Below are positions 28,494 to 38,622 of a stretch of 64,000 nucleotides of DNA, one piece after another; the first letter of the stretch is position 1; each line of letters starts with the position of its first letter. The stretch is from an alpha proteobacterium SCGC AAA028-D10 (GTDB lineage: Bacteria > Pseudomonadota > Alphaproteobacteria > Pelagibacterales > Pelagibacteraceae). Both the position numbers and the translations under genes were made by a program. The stretch is from positions 1 to 64,000 of the forward strand of contig AZOF01000002.1 in NCBI GenBank assembly GCA_000510845.1, in the 5' to 3' direction. The notes under the pieces are model-generated. The model was not told where the DNA came from. It searched no databases and saw nothing but the letters and a program-made list of their open reading frames with translations.

Positions 28494-29708
28494 ATGCGAA
28501 GAGTAGTAATCACAGGTTCTGGAATTGTATCTTGTATTGGTAACAATAAAAAAGAAGTTTTAGATTCTCTATTAAATACTAAATCTGGAATAACTTTTTC
28601 TGAAGAATATAAAAAATATAATTTTAAAAGCCAAGTTTGTGGTGTTCCTAATATTAAATACGAAGACTTAATTGATAGAAAAGTTCTAAGATTTATGGGC
28701 GATGGATCTGCCTATGCTTATCTTTCAATGAAAGAAGCTATTGAAGAATCAGGTCTTACTGAAAAAGAAGTTAGCAACGAAAAAACCGGAATTATTATTG
28801 GATCTGGAGGTCCTTCAATTAAAAACGTTATGTTAGCAATAGATTCAACAAGAGCATCAGGCCCTAAAAAAATGGGTCCCTTTATAGTGCCAAGAACAAT
28901 GGCAAGCACATGTTCTGCAACTTTAGCAACACCATTTAAAATTAAAGGAGTTAACTATTCAATTAGTTCTGCTTGTGCAACTAGCGCACATTGTATTGGT
29001 AATGCTATGGAACTTATTCAATATGGAAAACAAGATATTGTTTTTGCAGGAGGTGGTGAAGAAATAGATTGGAGTCTTTCTGCAATGTTTGATGCGATGA
29101 CAGCATTATCTTCAAAATATAATGATACGCCACAAACAGCTTCTAGACCTTACGATTCAAGCAGAGATGGCTTTGTAATCGCAGGAGGAGGCGGTGTTAT
29201 CGTTTTAGAAGAGTATGAACATGCAAAAGCAAGGGGAGCTAAAATTCTAGCTGAAATTACAGGTTATGGGGCTACATCTGATGGTTATGATATGGTTGCG
29301 CCTTCTGGTGAAGGAGCTGTTAGATGCATGAAAATGTCTATGCAAAATTTAAGGCATTCTAAAATAGATTACATTAACACACATGGAACCTCTACTCCTG
29401 TAGGAGATACAAAAGAAATTGAAGCGATGAAAGAAGTATTTAAAGATAAAGTTCCTCCTTTTAGTTCAACAAAATCAATCACAGGACATTCGCTTGGAGC
29501 AACATCAGTTCAAGAAGCTATTTACTGTCTATTAATGATGAAAAATAAATTTATAGCGGCCTCAGCAAACGTGAAGGATTTAGATGAAAAAATAAAAGGA
29601 CTTCCTATTGTAACTGAAGTTAAAAAAAATATAGAATTGAATTGTGTGATGTCTAATAGCTTTGGCTTTGGCGGTACGAATGCAACTCTAGTATTTGAAA
29701 GTTTATAA
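28494..29708 (+). CDS. fabB: 3-oxoacyl-ACP synthase I
   Basis: FabB elongates unsaturated acyl chains made by FabA. The 404-residue protein has the Cys-His-His catalytic triad: Cys161 (SSACATSAH), His296 ([11 protein letters not shown]) and His331 ([11 protein letters not shown]). The ATG at 28494 is preferred over the TTG at 28491 because AAGGAG (28483-28488) sits 5 bases before it, one of the clearest ribosome binding sites in the window. It is 9 bases after fabA and one base before the fabI start. Confidence 0.97.
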   Translation: MRRVVITGSGIVSCIGNNKKEVLDSLLNTKSGITFSEEYKKYNFKSQVCGVPNIKYEDLIDRKVLRFMGDGSAYAYLSMKEAIEESGLTEKEVSNEKTGIIIGSGGPSIKNVMLAIDSTRASGPKKMGPFIVPRTMASTCSATLATPFKIKGVNYSISSACATSAHCIGNAMELIQYGKQDIVFAGGGEEIDWSLSAMFDAMTALSSKYNDTPQTASRPYDSSRDGFVIAGGGGVIVLEEYEHAKARGAKILAEITGYGATSDGYDMVAPSGEGAVRCMKMSMQNLRHSKIDYINTHGTSTPVGDTKEIEAMKEVFKDKVPPFSSTKSITGHSLGATSVQEAIYCLLMMKNKFIAASANVKDLDEKIKGLPIVTEVKKNIELNCVMSNSFGFGGTNATLVFESL

Positions 29709-29709
29709 A

Positions 29710-30498
29710 ATGAAATTAATGCAAGGTAAAAAAGGACTAATTATGGGCGTTGCAAATGATCGCTCTATTGCTTGGGGTATTGCAAAAAAATTAAGTGAAC
29801 ACGGCGCTGAACTTGCATTTACTTATGTAGGAGACGCTTTAAAAAAAAGAGTTATTCCTCTTGCAGAATCTTTAGGTTCAAAATTTACATTAGATTGTAA
29901 TGTGGAAAAGAAAGAAGATATTGTTAAAACTTTTTCAGACATTAAAGATAAATGGGGAAATTTAGACTTTGTGGTTCACGCAATTGCGTTTTCAGATAAA
30001 TCAGAATTATCAGGACAATATTTAAATACATCAAGAGAAAATTTTTCAAACAGTATGTTAATTTCTTGTTTTTCTTTTACAGAAGTTTGTAAAGAAGCTG
30101 CTAAAATAATGAAACCAGGTTCAAGCTTTATTACTTTAACTTATTGCGCTGATAAAGTTATTCCAAATTATAACGTCATGGGAGTTTGCAAAGCTGCCCT
30201 TGAAACAAGTGTTAAATATTTATCCGTTGATCTTGGTTCAAATGGAATTAGAGTAAATGCTATTAGCGCAGGTCCTATTAAGACGTTAGCGGCCTCTGCA
30301 ATTGGTGATGCTAAGTTCTTATACAAATGGAATGAAAACCATTCTCCACTAAAGAGAAACGTTGATATTAATGATGTCGGTGGTGCTGCAGTTTATCTAT
30401 TAAGCGATCTTGCAGCGGGCGTTACAGGCGAAATTCACTATGTGGATGCGGGTTATAATATCGTTGGTATGCCTAACCCAAAGAATATGCAGGCTTAA
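29710..30498 (+). CDS. fabI: Enoyl-ACP reductase (NADH)
   Basis: The short-chain dehydrogenase-like enzyme performs the last reduction of each fatty acid elongation cycle. From the ATG at 29710 it is 262 residues. The nucleotide-binding segment is [18 protein letters not shown] (8-25) and the catalytic pair is Tyr154 and Lys161 in YNVMGVCK, the Y-X6-K spacing specific to FabI. A TTG at 29695 would overlap fabB and add five residues not seen in the family. Its TAA shares four bases (TTAA) with the stop of convergent pnp. Confidence 0.96.
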   Translation: MKLMQGKKGLIMGVANDRSIAWGIAKKLSEHGAELAFTYVGDALKKRVIPLAESLGSKFTLDCNVEKKEDIVKTFSDIKDKWGNLDFVVHAIAFSDKSELSGQYLNTSRENFSNSMLISCFSFTEVCKEAAKIMKPGSSFITLTYCADKVIPNYNVMGVCKAALETSVKYLSVDLGSNGIRVNAISAGPIKTLAASAIGDAKFLYKWNENHSPLKRNVDINDVGGAAVYLLSDLAAGVTGEIHYVDAGYNIVGMPNPKNMQA

Positions 30499-32570
30499 CT
30501 ATCTAGAGCTTGTTTGATTGAAAGTTTAACTTTTCCTTTATCAAATCCTAAAACTTTAACTTTAACTTCATCACCCTCTTTTACAACGTCACTTACTTTT
30601 TCTACTCTTTTCGCTGCAAGTTCAGAGATGTGAACTAGGCCGTCTTGTTTGCCTAAGAAGTTTACGAAAGCTCCAAATTCCATAATTTTAACAACTTTAC
30701 CTGTGTAAATTTTTCCAAGTTCAGGTTTTGCAATAATACTTTTTACCATCTCTAAAGCTTTGTTTCTTGAAATTTCATCGGGTGCAGAAATAGTTACAAT
30801 TCCATCATCGCTAATGTCAACTTTAGCGCCTGATAATTCAACAATCTCTCTTATTGTTACTCCGCCTTTTCCGATAATGGCTGCGATATCTTTTTTATCG
30901 ACAGTCACTTTTTCCATTTTTGGAGTGTGTTTTGATAAATCTTTTCTTGAAGCTTTAAGTGCTTTGTTCATTTCACCTAAGATATGAATTCTACCATCTT
31001 TTGCTTGTGACAATGCTTTGTCCATAATTTCAAATGTAATTCCTGTAATTTTAATATCCATTTGTAATGAAGTAATTCCATCTTCTGTTCCTGCAACTTT
31101 AAAATCCATATCTCCTAAATGATCTTCATCCCCTAAGATGTCAGATAGAACTGAAAAATCAGCTCCTTCTTTGATTAAACCCATTGCAATTCCTGCAACT
31201 GGTTTTTTAATAGGAACTCCAGCATCCATTAAAGCAAGGGATGCTCCGCAAACAGTTGCCATAGATGATGAACCATTTGACTCTGTAATTTCTGAAACAA
31301 TTCTAAACGTGTAAGGGAAATCTTCTTTTTTAGGTAAAATTGAATTAACTGCACGCCATGCTAATTTACCATGACCTATTTCACGTCTACCCGTTCCAAC
31401 TCTACCAACTTCTCCAACTGAGAATGGAGGGAAGTTATAGTGCAACATAAATCTAGATCTTTGTAATCCCTCTAAGCTTTCAATTCTTTGCTCATCTTCT
31501 GAAGTTCCAAGTGTGGTAACAACAATTGCTTGAGTTTCGCCTCTTGTAAATAAAGCAGAACCATGAGTTCTAGGTAATACACCCACTTCACACTTAATCG
31601 GTCTAATATCTGCAAGTCCTCTTCCATCAATTCTTTTCTTTTCTTTAAGAATTTTTGTTCTAACGATTTCTTTTTCAACATCTTTAAACTGAGATTCAAC
31701 ATCCATTGTGCTAAATTCTTCTGAATCTGTATAAAGCGCCAATGATTTTTCTTTTGCTAAATTAATTAATCCGCTTCTTTTCTTTTTATCTGGCTCTGAA
31801 AACGCTGCCACTAAATCATTTTTGACATTTTTTAATAAATTATCTTTTACAACTTTTAAATCTTTTTTCTCTACAACCCATGTTTCTTTTTTACATTCTG
31901 CTGCAAATTCATTTATCATTTTGATCACTAGTCCAAATTGTTCATGACCAAATTTAACTGCATCTAACATTATTTTTTCAGTTAATCCTGAAGCTTCAGA
32001 CTCCACCATCAGAACTGCATCTTTAGTTCCTGCAACTATTAATTCTAATTGTGATTCTTTTAATTGTTCTTTTGTTGGATTTAAAACAAAGCTGTTATTA
32101 ATGTAGCCTACTTTAGAAGCTGCAACTGGTCCCATAAATGGAATTCCTGAAATAGCTAATGCTGCTGAAGCTGCAATTAAAGATAATATTTCTGGATCAT
32201 TGTCTTTCTCGTATGAAAGAACTGTCGGTAGAACTTGAACTTCATTTCTAAAGCCTTCTGGAAATAAAGGTCTGATTGGTCTGTCAATTAATCGTGATAT
32301 TAAAGTTTCGCTCTCTGTTGGTCTTGCTTCTCTTTTGAAATATCCACCTGGAATTTTTCCTGAAGCGTAATATTTTTCTTGGTAATTTACTGTAAGTGGA
32401 AAAAAATCTATATCTGGTTTTGCTTTCTTTGCACCAACAACCGTTGCTAAAATAACTGTGTCTCCTGATGTTAATATAACCGCTCCATCTGCTTGACGAG
32501 CAATTTTTCCTGACTCGATAGATAGTTTTTTACCGCCCCAAACAATCTCTTTTCTTACTATTTTAAACAT
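30495..32570 (-). CDS. pnp: Polyribonucleotide nucleotidyltransferase (PNPase)
   Basis: The 691-residue 3'-5' phosphorolytic exoribonuclease is a degradosome component. It has two RNase PH-like domains (about 1-230 and 310-540; the second contains [10 protein letters not shown] and [10 protein letters not shown]), a KH domain ([18 protein letters not shown]) and an S1 domain ([19 protein letters not shown]). Length and order are normal. It starts 6 bases after rpsO, closing the nusA-infB-rbfA-truB-rpsO-pnp series, with no room for the long regulatory leader known in enterobacteria. Confidence 0.98.
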   Translation of the reverse strand: MFKIVRKEIVWGGKKLSIESGKIARQADGAVILTSGDTVILATVVGAKKAKPDIDFFPLTVNYQEKYYASGKIPGGYFKREARPTESETLISRLIDRPIRPLFPEGFRNEVQVLPTVLSYEKDNDPEILSLIAASAALAISGIPFMGPVAASKVGYINNSFVLNPTKEQLKESQLELIVAGTKDAVLMVESEASGLTEKIMLDAVKFGHEQFGLVIKMINEFAAECKKETWVVEKKDLKVVKDNLLKNVKNDLVAAFSEPDKKKRSGLINLAKEKSLALYTDSEEFSTMDVESQFKDVEKEIVRTKILKEKKRIDGRGLADIRPIKCEVGVLPRTHGSALFTRGETQAIVVTTLGTSEDEQRIESLEGLQRSRFMLHYNFPPFSVGEVGRVGTGRREIGHGKLAWRAVNSILPKKEDFPYTFRIVSEITESNGSSSMATVCGASLALMDAGVPIKKPVAGIAMGLIKEGADFSVLSDILGDEDHLGDMDFKVAGTEDGITSLQMDIKITGITFEIMDKALSQAKDGRIHILGEMNKALKASRKDLSKHTPKMEKVTVDKKDIAAIIGKGGVTIREIVELSGAKVDISDDGIVTISAPDEISRNKALEMVKSIIAKPELGKIYTGKVVKIMEFGAFVNFLGKQDGLVHISELAAKRVEKVSDVVKEGDEVKVKVLGFDKGKVKLSIKQALDS

Positions 32571-32576
32571 TAAAAT

Positions 32577-32846
32577 TTATTTTCTGATATTCAGCTTTTC
32601 TAAGATCTTCTTATAATTGGTTGCGTTTGTTTTGCTGAGATAATCTAATAGTTTTTTTCTTCTATTTACCAATGTCGTTAATCCTGTGTAGGAATGCTTA
32701 TCTTTTTTATTTTTTGCAAAATGTTCAGTTAAGTATCTAATTCGCTCAGTTAAGATAGCTATTTGCACTTCTGAAGAACCAACGTCTTTAGCATGCAGTT
32801 TTAAATCTTTAAAAACACTTTCTTTATTTAAAATTTTTTTTGTCAT
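32577..32846 (-). CDS. rpsO: 30S ribosomal protein S15
   Basis: The 89-residue primary 16S rRNA-binding protein has the normal length. S15 signatures are VGSSEVQIAILTERI, LTEHFAKNKKDKHSYTGL and LVNRRKKLLDYL. It lies between truB (3 bases upstream) and pnp (6 bases downstream), so it must be expressed from the common transcript. No dedicated promoter or autoregulatory leader fits in these gaps. Confidence 0.98.
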   Translation of the reverse strand: MTKKILNKESVFKDLKLHAKDVGSSEVQIAILTERIRYLTEHFAKNKKDKHSYTGLTTLVNRRKKLLDYLSKTNATNYKKILEKLNIRK

Positions 32847-32849
32847 TTT

Positions 32850-33728
32850 TTAATTAAATACTCTCCTTGGATAAAAAAAACCGGACTTAAGGTATCCGAG
32901 AGCAAGTGGCTTTTCTAAAGCCGCTGTGTAAATATTGTCTAAACTAACCTTTCCAAATTCATTAACCAAACTAACTTTCATTCCATTCTTTATTAAATTA
33001 ATTCTTTCATCATTTAATTTAATGCTAGGTATATGTATTAAAGCACTCTGAATATCAAGCACATATTTTAAAAAATTAGCAGTACTTTCTTTTTCTATTA
33101 ATTTTTCAAGGCTATTTGAGTTCTTAATTTTAAAATTTCCATATCTAGTTCTAACTAATTGTGTGACATGGGCAAATCCACCAAAGGATTTTGCAATGTC
33201 TCTTGCTAGACTTCTAATATAAGTCCCGGTTCCACATTTTATGTAAAAAAGACTTTTATTATTTTCGTGTTTTAACAATCTAATATTTTTTATAAGAACT
33301 TTTCTCTCTTCCATATCAAATTCCAAATTATTTCTTGCAAGTTCATAAGATCTTTTGCCATTAATTTTTACAGCAGAAAATTTTGGTGGCATTTGCATTT
33401 GGTAGCCAATAAATTTTTTTAAAATATTTTGAACTTCTTTTTTTGTCGGATAAATTTCATTACTATTTATAACTTTTCCCTCTAAATCTAAGGTGTCCGT
33501 CTCTGATCCCCACTGAATTTCAAATAAATAACTTTTGAATAACAAATGTATTAATGAAACAGTTTTGGTTGCTTCGCCTAGGGCAATGGGTAGAACGCCT
33601 TCTGCTAATGGATCTAGAGTTCCGGCATGACCTATTTTAATTTTTTTAAATTTGCTCTTAATAACGTTTAAACAATACGCGGAGCTAAAACCTTTGGGTT
33701 TGTTTAAATTTATCCAACCATCAATCAT
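32850..33728 (-). CDS. truB: tRNA pseudouridine-55 synthase TruB
   Basis: The 292-residue enzyme converts U55 in the T loop of tRNAs to pseudouridine. It has GWINLNKPKGFSS at the N-terminus, catalytic Asp in HAGTLDPLAEGVLP, MPPKFSAVKINGKRSYELAR, and the active-site region CGTGTYIRSLARDIA. It overlaps the 3' end of rbfA by 8 bases and is followed by rpsO after 3 bases, the conserved order of the nusA operon. Confidence 0.97.
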   Translation of the reverse strand: MIDGWINLNKPKGFSSAYCLNVIKSKFKKIKIGHAGTLDPLAEGVLPIALGEATKTVSLIHLLFKSYLFEIQWGSETDTLDLEGKVINSNEIYPTKKEVQNILKKFIGYQMQMPPKFSAVKINGKRSYELARNNLEFDMEERKVLIKNIRLLKHENNKSLFYIKCGTGTYIRSLARDIAKSFGGFAHVTQLVRTRYGNFKIKNSNSLEKLIEKESTANFLKYVLDIQSALIHIPSIKLNDERINLIKNGMKVSLVNEFGKVSLDNIYTAALEKPLALGYLKSGFFYPRRVFN

Positions 33729-34098
33729 TTTCGTGTGTCTTAATAATTAATTTTTCAATTTTTTCTGCATAATCAAAAGATTCATCTAATACAAAATGAA
33801 GATTGGGAAGAAATTTATTCTTCCAACTTCGCGACATTTGTTTTTTAATTAAACCACTATGATTAATAAGAGATTGTAAAATAAATTCTGAATTTTTACC
33901 TCCAAGCGGCATAAAAAATACTTTTGCATGTTTTAAGTCTGGGCTCATTCTAACTTCTGAAACTGTAATCACTCGGGTATTAATATTTGGCAAAGCTACT
34001 TCTTCTTTTAAAAATAAATTTCCAAGTAACTGTTTTAATAGTTCGCCAACTCTTAATTGCCTTTGAGTAAAAGGCTGATCGCTTAAATGAATGTTCAT
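33721..34098 (-). CDS. rbfA: Ribosome-binding factor A
   Basis: The 125-residue KH-like protein is needed for late 30S maturation and processing of the 16S rRNA 5' end. Family features are FTQRQLRVGELLKQLLGN at the N-terminus, VSEVRMSPDLKHAKVFFMPLG in the middle and LPNLHFVLDESFDYAEKIEKLI. It starts 6 bases after infB and overlaps truB by 8 bases. Confidence 0.95.
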   Translation of the reverse strand: MNIHLSDQPFTQRQLRVGELLKQLLGNLFLKEEVALPNINTRVITVSEVRMSPDLKHAKVFFMPLGGKNSEFILQSLINHSGLIKKQMSRSWKNKFLPNLHFVLDESFDYAEKIEKLIIKTHEND

Positions 34099-34104
34099 GA
34101 TTTA

Positions 34105-36321
34105 TTAATTTATTGTTCTAGCGCTCTGAACGACTGAAAAAACTTCAATGATATCTTTTTCTTTAAAATCCAAGAAATCTTTAAAAGCAACTCCGCCTTC
34201 AATTCCTGCTTTAATTTCTTTCACCTCATTTTTTTCTCTATAAAGCGATGCAATTTTTCCTGTAAACACAACGCTGCCATCTCTTACAATTCTAACATCA
34301 GAGTTGTTAACGATTGTACCTTCAGTAACTTTAATACCTGCAACTTTTCCAGCTTTAGAAGATTTAAATACTTGTAAAATTTCGCACTGTCCTAATACTT
34401 GTTCATTAATTTCTGGCGCTAATAAACCTGAAAGTGCTTTAGTAATATGCTCAATCGCTTCATAAATAATATTAAAGTATAAAATGTTTACCCCTAATTT
34501 TACTGCAAGATCTTTTGCTTCTTTATTAGGCTTAATATTAAAGCCAATTAAAACCGCATGAGAAGCTTTTGCTAAAGATACATCTGTCTCTGTAATGGCA
34601 CCAACGGATGATAAAACGATAACTGGTTTAACTTCATCATGTTGAATTTTTAATATCGCATTAGATAAAGCTTCTGCAGATCCATGCACGTCACTTTTGA
34701 TAATAATTGATAATTCTTTTTGTTTGTTAACATCTCCAAAAATGTCATTTTTCTTAACAAGACCGATAGTTTTTTTAGATCTACCCTGTTCAATTCTATG
34801 TTCATTTATTTCTTTTGCTTTTGCCTCGCTATCCAAAACTAAAAAATCATCACCTGCTTCAGACACGCCTGTTAAACCAATAATCTCAACTGGCATTGAG
34901 GGGGTTGCTTCATTAACCAATTCTCCTCTAAAGTTATTCATCGCTCTAATTTTTCCCCACTGCATACCACTTGCAAAGAAGTCACCTCTCTTTAAAGTTC
35001 CTCTGGTGATTAAAATTGTCGACACTGGTCCTTTGCCTTTATCTAATTTTGATTCAATCACTATTCCCTGAGCGGGTACATTTGGGTTCGTTTTGTGATT
35101 TAAAATTTCTGCTTGTAAAATAATTGCCTCTTTTAATTTATCTAAATTTGTTTTCTTTAAAGCTGATATTTCAACGCACTGAATATCTCCGCCTAATTCT
35201 TCAACAACAAGTTCGTGCTCTAATAATTGATTTCTAACTTTTTGTTTATCAACACCGTGAATATCGCATTTATTAATTGCAACTATGATTGGAACTTTTG
35301 CGGCTTTTGCATGTTGTATTGCTTCAATCGTTTGCGGTTTAATTCCATCATTTGCAGCAACAACTAAAACAACAATATCTGTAATTTTAGATCCTCTAGC
35401 TCTCATTTCAGTAAAGGCCGCATGACCCGGTGTATCAATGAAAGTCATCCATTTTTTATCTTCTGCAAAAACTTGATAGGCACCAATGTGCTGCGTAATT
35501 CCACCATGCTCTGTTGCAACAACATTTGTTTCTCTTAATGCATCTAGCAATGAAGTTTTACCATGATCCACGTGACCCATTACAGTTACAACTGGAGGCC
35601 TAGAATATGTGTCTTCGTCTTCTTTAGTTTTTTTTAATTTTGATAATTCATCATCAATTTGATTATCTTTAACTACTGTGTGTCCAAATGCGCCAACGAT
35701 GTACTCTGCGGTATCTCTGTCGATGGTGTGATTGATTGTAACTTTTACATTCTTTTCAAATAAAAATTTAATAATCGAACTTGCTTTTTCTGCCATTCTG
35801 TTTGCAAGGTCTTGAATAGTGATTAAGTTAGGTACCGATATTTCTCTAGAAGTTTTTTTTGCTTCCCCCGATTCATCACCGTCTTGAACTAATTTTTTGT
35901 CTTTTTCTCTAGCTCTTTTAAATGAAGCTAAACTTCTTGATTTTTCATCTTCATCGGCATCCGTAAGGGCTTTAGATAAGGTTAGTTTATATTCTCTTTT
36001 TTTACCGTGAGTTTTTTTAATTAATTTTTTACTATTATCTATTTCAAGCTCTTCTTGAATTTTTTTTCTTGCCCATTCTTGAGCTGATTTTTGTGCTTTA
36101 GCTGTATCTTCTTTTGTTAAAACTTTAACTTTTACGGTATCTTGTGGAGTTGTTGAAACTTTTGGTTTTTCAGCAGACTGACTAACATCTATCGATCTGT
36201 TTTTCTTTTTTTCAACTAAAACTGATTTATTGCCGGCACCTCTTGCATAGCTTGAAACAGCTGCCGATCCACCACTAAAATTTTTTAATGTAAGTTTTTT
36301 CTTTTTGTCTTTAACGTCCAT
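34105..36321 (-). CDS. infB: Translation initiation factor IF-2
   Basis: The 738-residue GTPase brings initiator tRNA to the 30S subunit. A lysine-rich N-terminal region precedes an IF2-N segment (about 163-215). The G domain has G1 GHVDHGKT (249-256), G3 DTPGHAAF and G4 NKCD. Domains II-IV follow, including SDVHGSAEAL and the fMet-tRNA-binding C-terminus. At 738 residues it is short for an alphaproteobacterium because the N-terminal extension is reduced. It lies 22 bases after nusA; the YlxR gene often found between them is missing. Confidence 0.98.
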   Translation of the reverse strand: MDVKDKKKKLTLKNFSGGSAAVSSYARGAGNKSVLVEKKKNRSIDVSQSAEKPKVSTTPQDTVKVKVLTKEDTAKAQKSAQEWARKKIQEELEIDNSKKLIKKTHGKKREYKLTLSKALTDADEDEKSRSLASFKRAREKDKKLVQDGDESGEAKKTSREISVPNLITIQDLANRMAEKASSIIKFLFEKNVKVTINHTIDRDTAEYIVGAFGHTVVKDNQIDDELSKLKKTKEDEDTYSRPPVVTVMGHVDHGKTSLLDALRETNVVATEHGGITQHIGAYQVFAEDKKWMTFIDTPGHAAFTEMRARGSKITDIVVLVVAANDGIKPQTIEAIQHAKAAKVPIIVAINKCDIHGVDKQKVRNQLLEHELVVEELGGDIQCVEISALKKTNLDKLKEAIILQAEILNHKTNPNVPAQGIVIESKLDKGKGPVSTILITRGTLKRGDFFASGMQWGKIRAMNNFRGELVNEATPSMPVEIIGLTGVSEAGDDFLVLDSEAKAKEINEHRIEQGRSKKTIGLVKKNDIFGDVNKQKELSIIIKSDVHGSAEALSNAILKIQHDEVKPVIVLSSVGAITETDVSLAKASHAVLIGFNIKPNKEAKDLAVKLGVNILYFNIIYEAIEHITKALSGLLAPEINEQVLGQCEILQVFKSSKAGKVAGIKVTEGTIVNNSDVRIVRDGSVVFTGKIASLYREKNEVKEIKAGIEGGVAFKDFLDFKEKDIIEVFSVVQSARTIN

Positions 36322-36343
36322 GTTTTTTCTAAAAGCGAGTTTA

Positions 36344-37888
36344 CTATTTGTTAAAAACTTTTTCCCTAGCGCTCATTATCAGACGCTCAGCCTCAGCTCT
36401 TATGATATCGAAATTCTGTAGGATTCCTTCAAATTCCACTCTTTTTCCTTTAACTTCATCGTAACCGCCTAAGATTTCATCAACTGATAAGTCTGCAAAA
36501 TCAGCTAAAGTTTTAATATTTTTTTCACCTAAAGTAAGTAGCATTCCAAGTGATAGTCCTGGATGATTCATAAGATCATCCTGAATACCTAACTCTTTAA
36601 CTCTGTTTGATATTTCTTTAGATTCTGTTTCTAAATATTCTTTCGCTCTTTCTTTTAATTCTTTTGCTGTGTCTGCATCGAAACCATCAATTTTTGTTAT
36701 TTCCTCCAAAGGAGACCCGTCGATTTCTTTGATAGAAGAAAATCCTTCTAGTACTAAAAGTTGGGCCATCATTTCATCAATTTCTAAACTTTCAATAAAT
36801 CGTTTCGTTTTAATTTTAAATTCCGATTGTCGTTTTTCTGTTTCTTCTTGATCTGTTAAAATATCAATTTCATAATTCATTAACTTAGAAGCAAGTCTCA
36901 CGTTTTGTCCTCTTCTTCCAATCGCTTTGCTAAGATTATTTTCATCAATTACGACTTCAATTCTTTTTGTAGCTTCATCTAGAACTACTTTTTGAACTTC
37001 AGCAGGCGCTAAAGCGTTGATCACAAGTGTTGCTGGATCTTCAGACCAATGAATAATATCAATTTTTTCTCCTTGTAATTCATTCACCACTGCTTGCACT
37101 CTACTTCCTCTCATACCAACGCAAGCTCCAACTGGATCTATCGATTTATCTTTTGATGTAACGCAAATTTTTGCTCTACTTCCAGGATCTCTTGCTACTG
37201 ATTTAATTTCAATTGTTCCTTCATAAATTTCTGGCACCTCAAGTTTGAATAGTTTTGCCATAAATTGAGGATGAGCTCTTGATAAAAATATTTGTGGACC
37301 TTTAGCTTCTTTTTTAACTTCATAACAATAAGCTTTAATTCGGTCGCCTACTTTTATGTTTTCTCTTGGGATTAACTCATCCCTTTTGATAATGGATTCA
37401 GCTTTTTGTAAATCAACGATGATATTTCCAAATTCTATTCTCTTAACTATTCCGCTAAGAACTTCGCCGATCTTATCTTTAAAATCGTTATATTGTTTTT
37501 CTCTTTCTGCATCTCTCACTTTTGTAGTGATGACTTGTTTTGCAGCTTGAGCAGCTATTCTACCAAAGTCAACTGGTGGTAGTGGTTCTAAAATTTCTTG
37601 ATCTAGTGCTATATCGCTTTTAATTTTTTGAGCGTCTTTTAAACTAATTTCGTTTTGACTGTTGGCTGGATTCTCTACAACTTTTAATCTTCGACCTAAT
37701 TCGATTTGTCCATTAGCTCTATTGATGGAAACATAAATATTATTTTCTTGTCCATAACGTGTTCGCGCGGCTTTCTCAATAGCTTCTTCCATAGAAGTAA
37801 GGACAAGCTCTTTATCAATTGATTTTTCGTTTGCTACAGCGTCAACTATCCTAATCAGTTCTACTGTATCAACTCTGTTATTTAACAT
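36344..37888 (-). CDS. nusA: Transcription termination/antitermination factor NusA
   Basis: The 514-residue protein has an N-terminal RNA polymerase-binding domain (about 1-130), an S1 domain (GEVLSGIVKRIEFGNIIVDL), two KH domains (DPVGACVGMRGSRVQAVVNEL and LSKAIGRRGQNVRLASKL) and C-terminal helical acidic repeats. The ATG is preceded by AGGA about 10 bases upstream. Only 16 bases lie between the start codon and the T tract of a strong terminator, leaving no space for a promoter, so its transcription may depend on readthrough. rimP, which usually precedes nusA, is absent. Confidence 0.97.
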   Translation of the reverse strand: MLNNRVDTVELIRIVDAVANEKSIDKELVLTSMEEAIEKAARTRYGQENNIYVSINRANGQIELGRRLKVVENPANSQNEISLKDAQKIKSDIALDQEILEPLPPVDFGRIAAQAAKQVITTKVRDAEREKQYNDFKDKIGEVLSGIVKRIEFGNIIVDLQKAESIIKRDELIPRENIKVGDRIKAYCYEVKKEAKGPQIFLSRAHPQFMAKLFKLEVPEIYEGTIEIKSVARDPGSRAKICVTSKDKSIDPVGACVGMRGSRVQAVVNELQGEKIDIIHWSEDPATLVINALAPAEVQKVVLDEATKRIEVVIDENNLSKAIGRRGQNVRLASKLMNYEIDILTDQEETEKRQSEFKIKTKRFIESLEIDEMMAQLLVLEGFSSIKEIDGSPLEEITKIDGFDADTAKELKERAKEYLETESKEISNRVKELGIQDDLMNHPGLSLGMLLTLGEKNIKTLADFADLSVDEILGGYDEVKGKRVEFEGILQNFDIIRAEAERLIMSAREKVFNK

Positions 37889-37904
37889 TAGTTTTGTTTC
37901 CTGT

Positions 37905-37928
37905 AAAAAAAAATGGGCCTAAGCCCAT
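37905..37928 (-). terminator. Intrinsic terminator/attenuator between trmB and nusA
   Basis: On the minus strand, ATGGGC (37928-37923) and GCCCAT (37918-37913) form a G+C-rich 6-bp stem with a 4-base loop, followed directly by eight T residues (37912-37905). It is the most canonical intrinsic terminator in the window. It lies 27 bases after the trmB stop and 16 bases before the nusA ATG. It could end the metK-trmB transcript or act as an attenuator for the nusA operon. Confidence 0.75.
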
Positions 37929-37955
37929 CATGTACTTTCAATAATTTCCCTTAAT

Positions 37956-38621
37956 CTACGCTACATTTTTTAACTTATCAAGATTTAAAAAATAAATATC
38001 TTTTTTTAATTTATTGGCCTTATTTGAGTATTTTGTATCAACTATGGGATGTCTATTGCTCAAACTATATTCAAACGTATCATTTTTTTTCTTTAATAAA
38101 GAAATCTCTTTTACCACATAATTAAAATAATTCTGATCATCTGTTAAAAAGATTAATGTTGATTTAATTTTCATTTTTTTTAAAATTTTTTCTAAAAATA
38201 AGTAATTTAGTAATCTTCTTTTTTTTTGCTTATTTTTCATCCATGGATCAGGAAATAAGACAAAGACTTTTGAAAAAAAATTATCTATAAAATTATCTAT
38301 GACTTTTTGTACCGGCACATCTAGTATTGAAATATTATTTAAGTTTAATTCTTTAGCTTTTTGCACAACATTAGCGACACCATTAATAAAAGGATCCACC
38401 CCAATAAAATAATCATTTGGATAAGTGGTTGCTTGAAATAATATATTTTCACCTAAACCAAATCCTATTTCTAAAATAAAATCTTTATTTTTAACTAGTT
38501 TTATTTCCTCAAAATTGACTAAAAAATCTTTTTTGTGATTTTCATAAAAAAACTTTTTGCTTTTAGATAAGGCTCTTGATTTTGATCTTCCAAAAAAAAT
38601 CTTTTTTTTGTCGTCGATCAA
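37956..38621 (-). CDS. trmB: tRNA (guanine-N7-)-methyltransferase TrmB
   Basis: The 221-residue SAM-dependent enzyme methylates G46 in the tRNA variable loop. Motifs include the SAM-binding LEIGFGLGENI, the active-site segment FPDPWMKNKQKKRRL (the FPDPW..K.RH..RR pattern of the family) and the C-terminal TKYSNKANK. It starts one base after the metK stop, so the two SAM-related genes are coupled. A terminator hairpin follows at 37905-37928. Confidence 0.95.
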   Translation of the reverse strand: MIDDKKKIFFGRSKSRALSKSKKFFYENHKKDFLVNFEEIKLVKNKDFILEIGFGLGENILFQATTYPNDYFIGVDPFINGVANVVQKAKELNLNNISILDVPVQKVIDNFIDNFFSKVFVLFPDPWMKNKQKKRRLLNYLFLEKILKKMKIKSTLIFLTDDQNYFNYVVKEISLLKKKNDTFEYSLSNRHPIVDTKYSNKANKLKKDIYFLNLDKLKNVA

Positions 38622-38622
38622 A

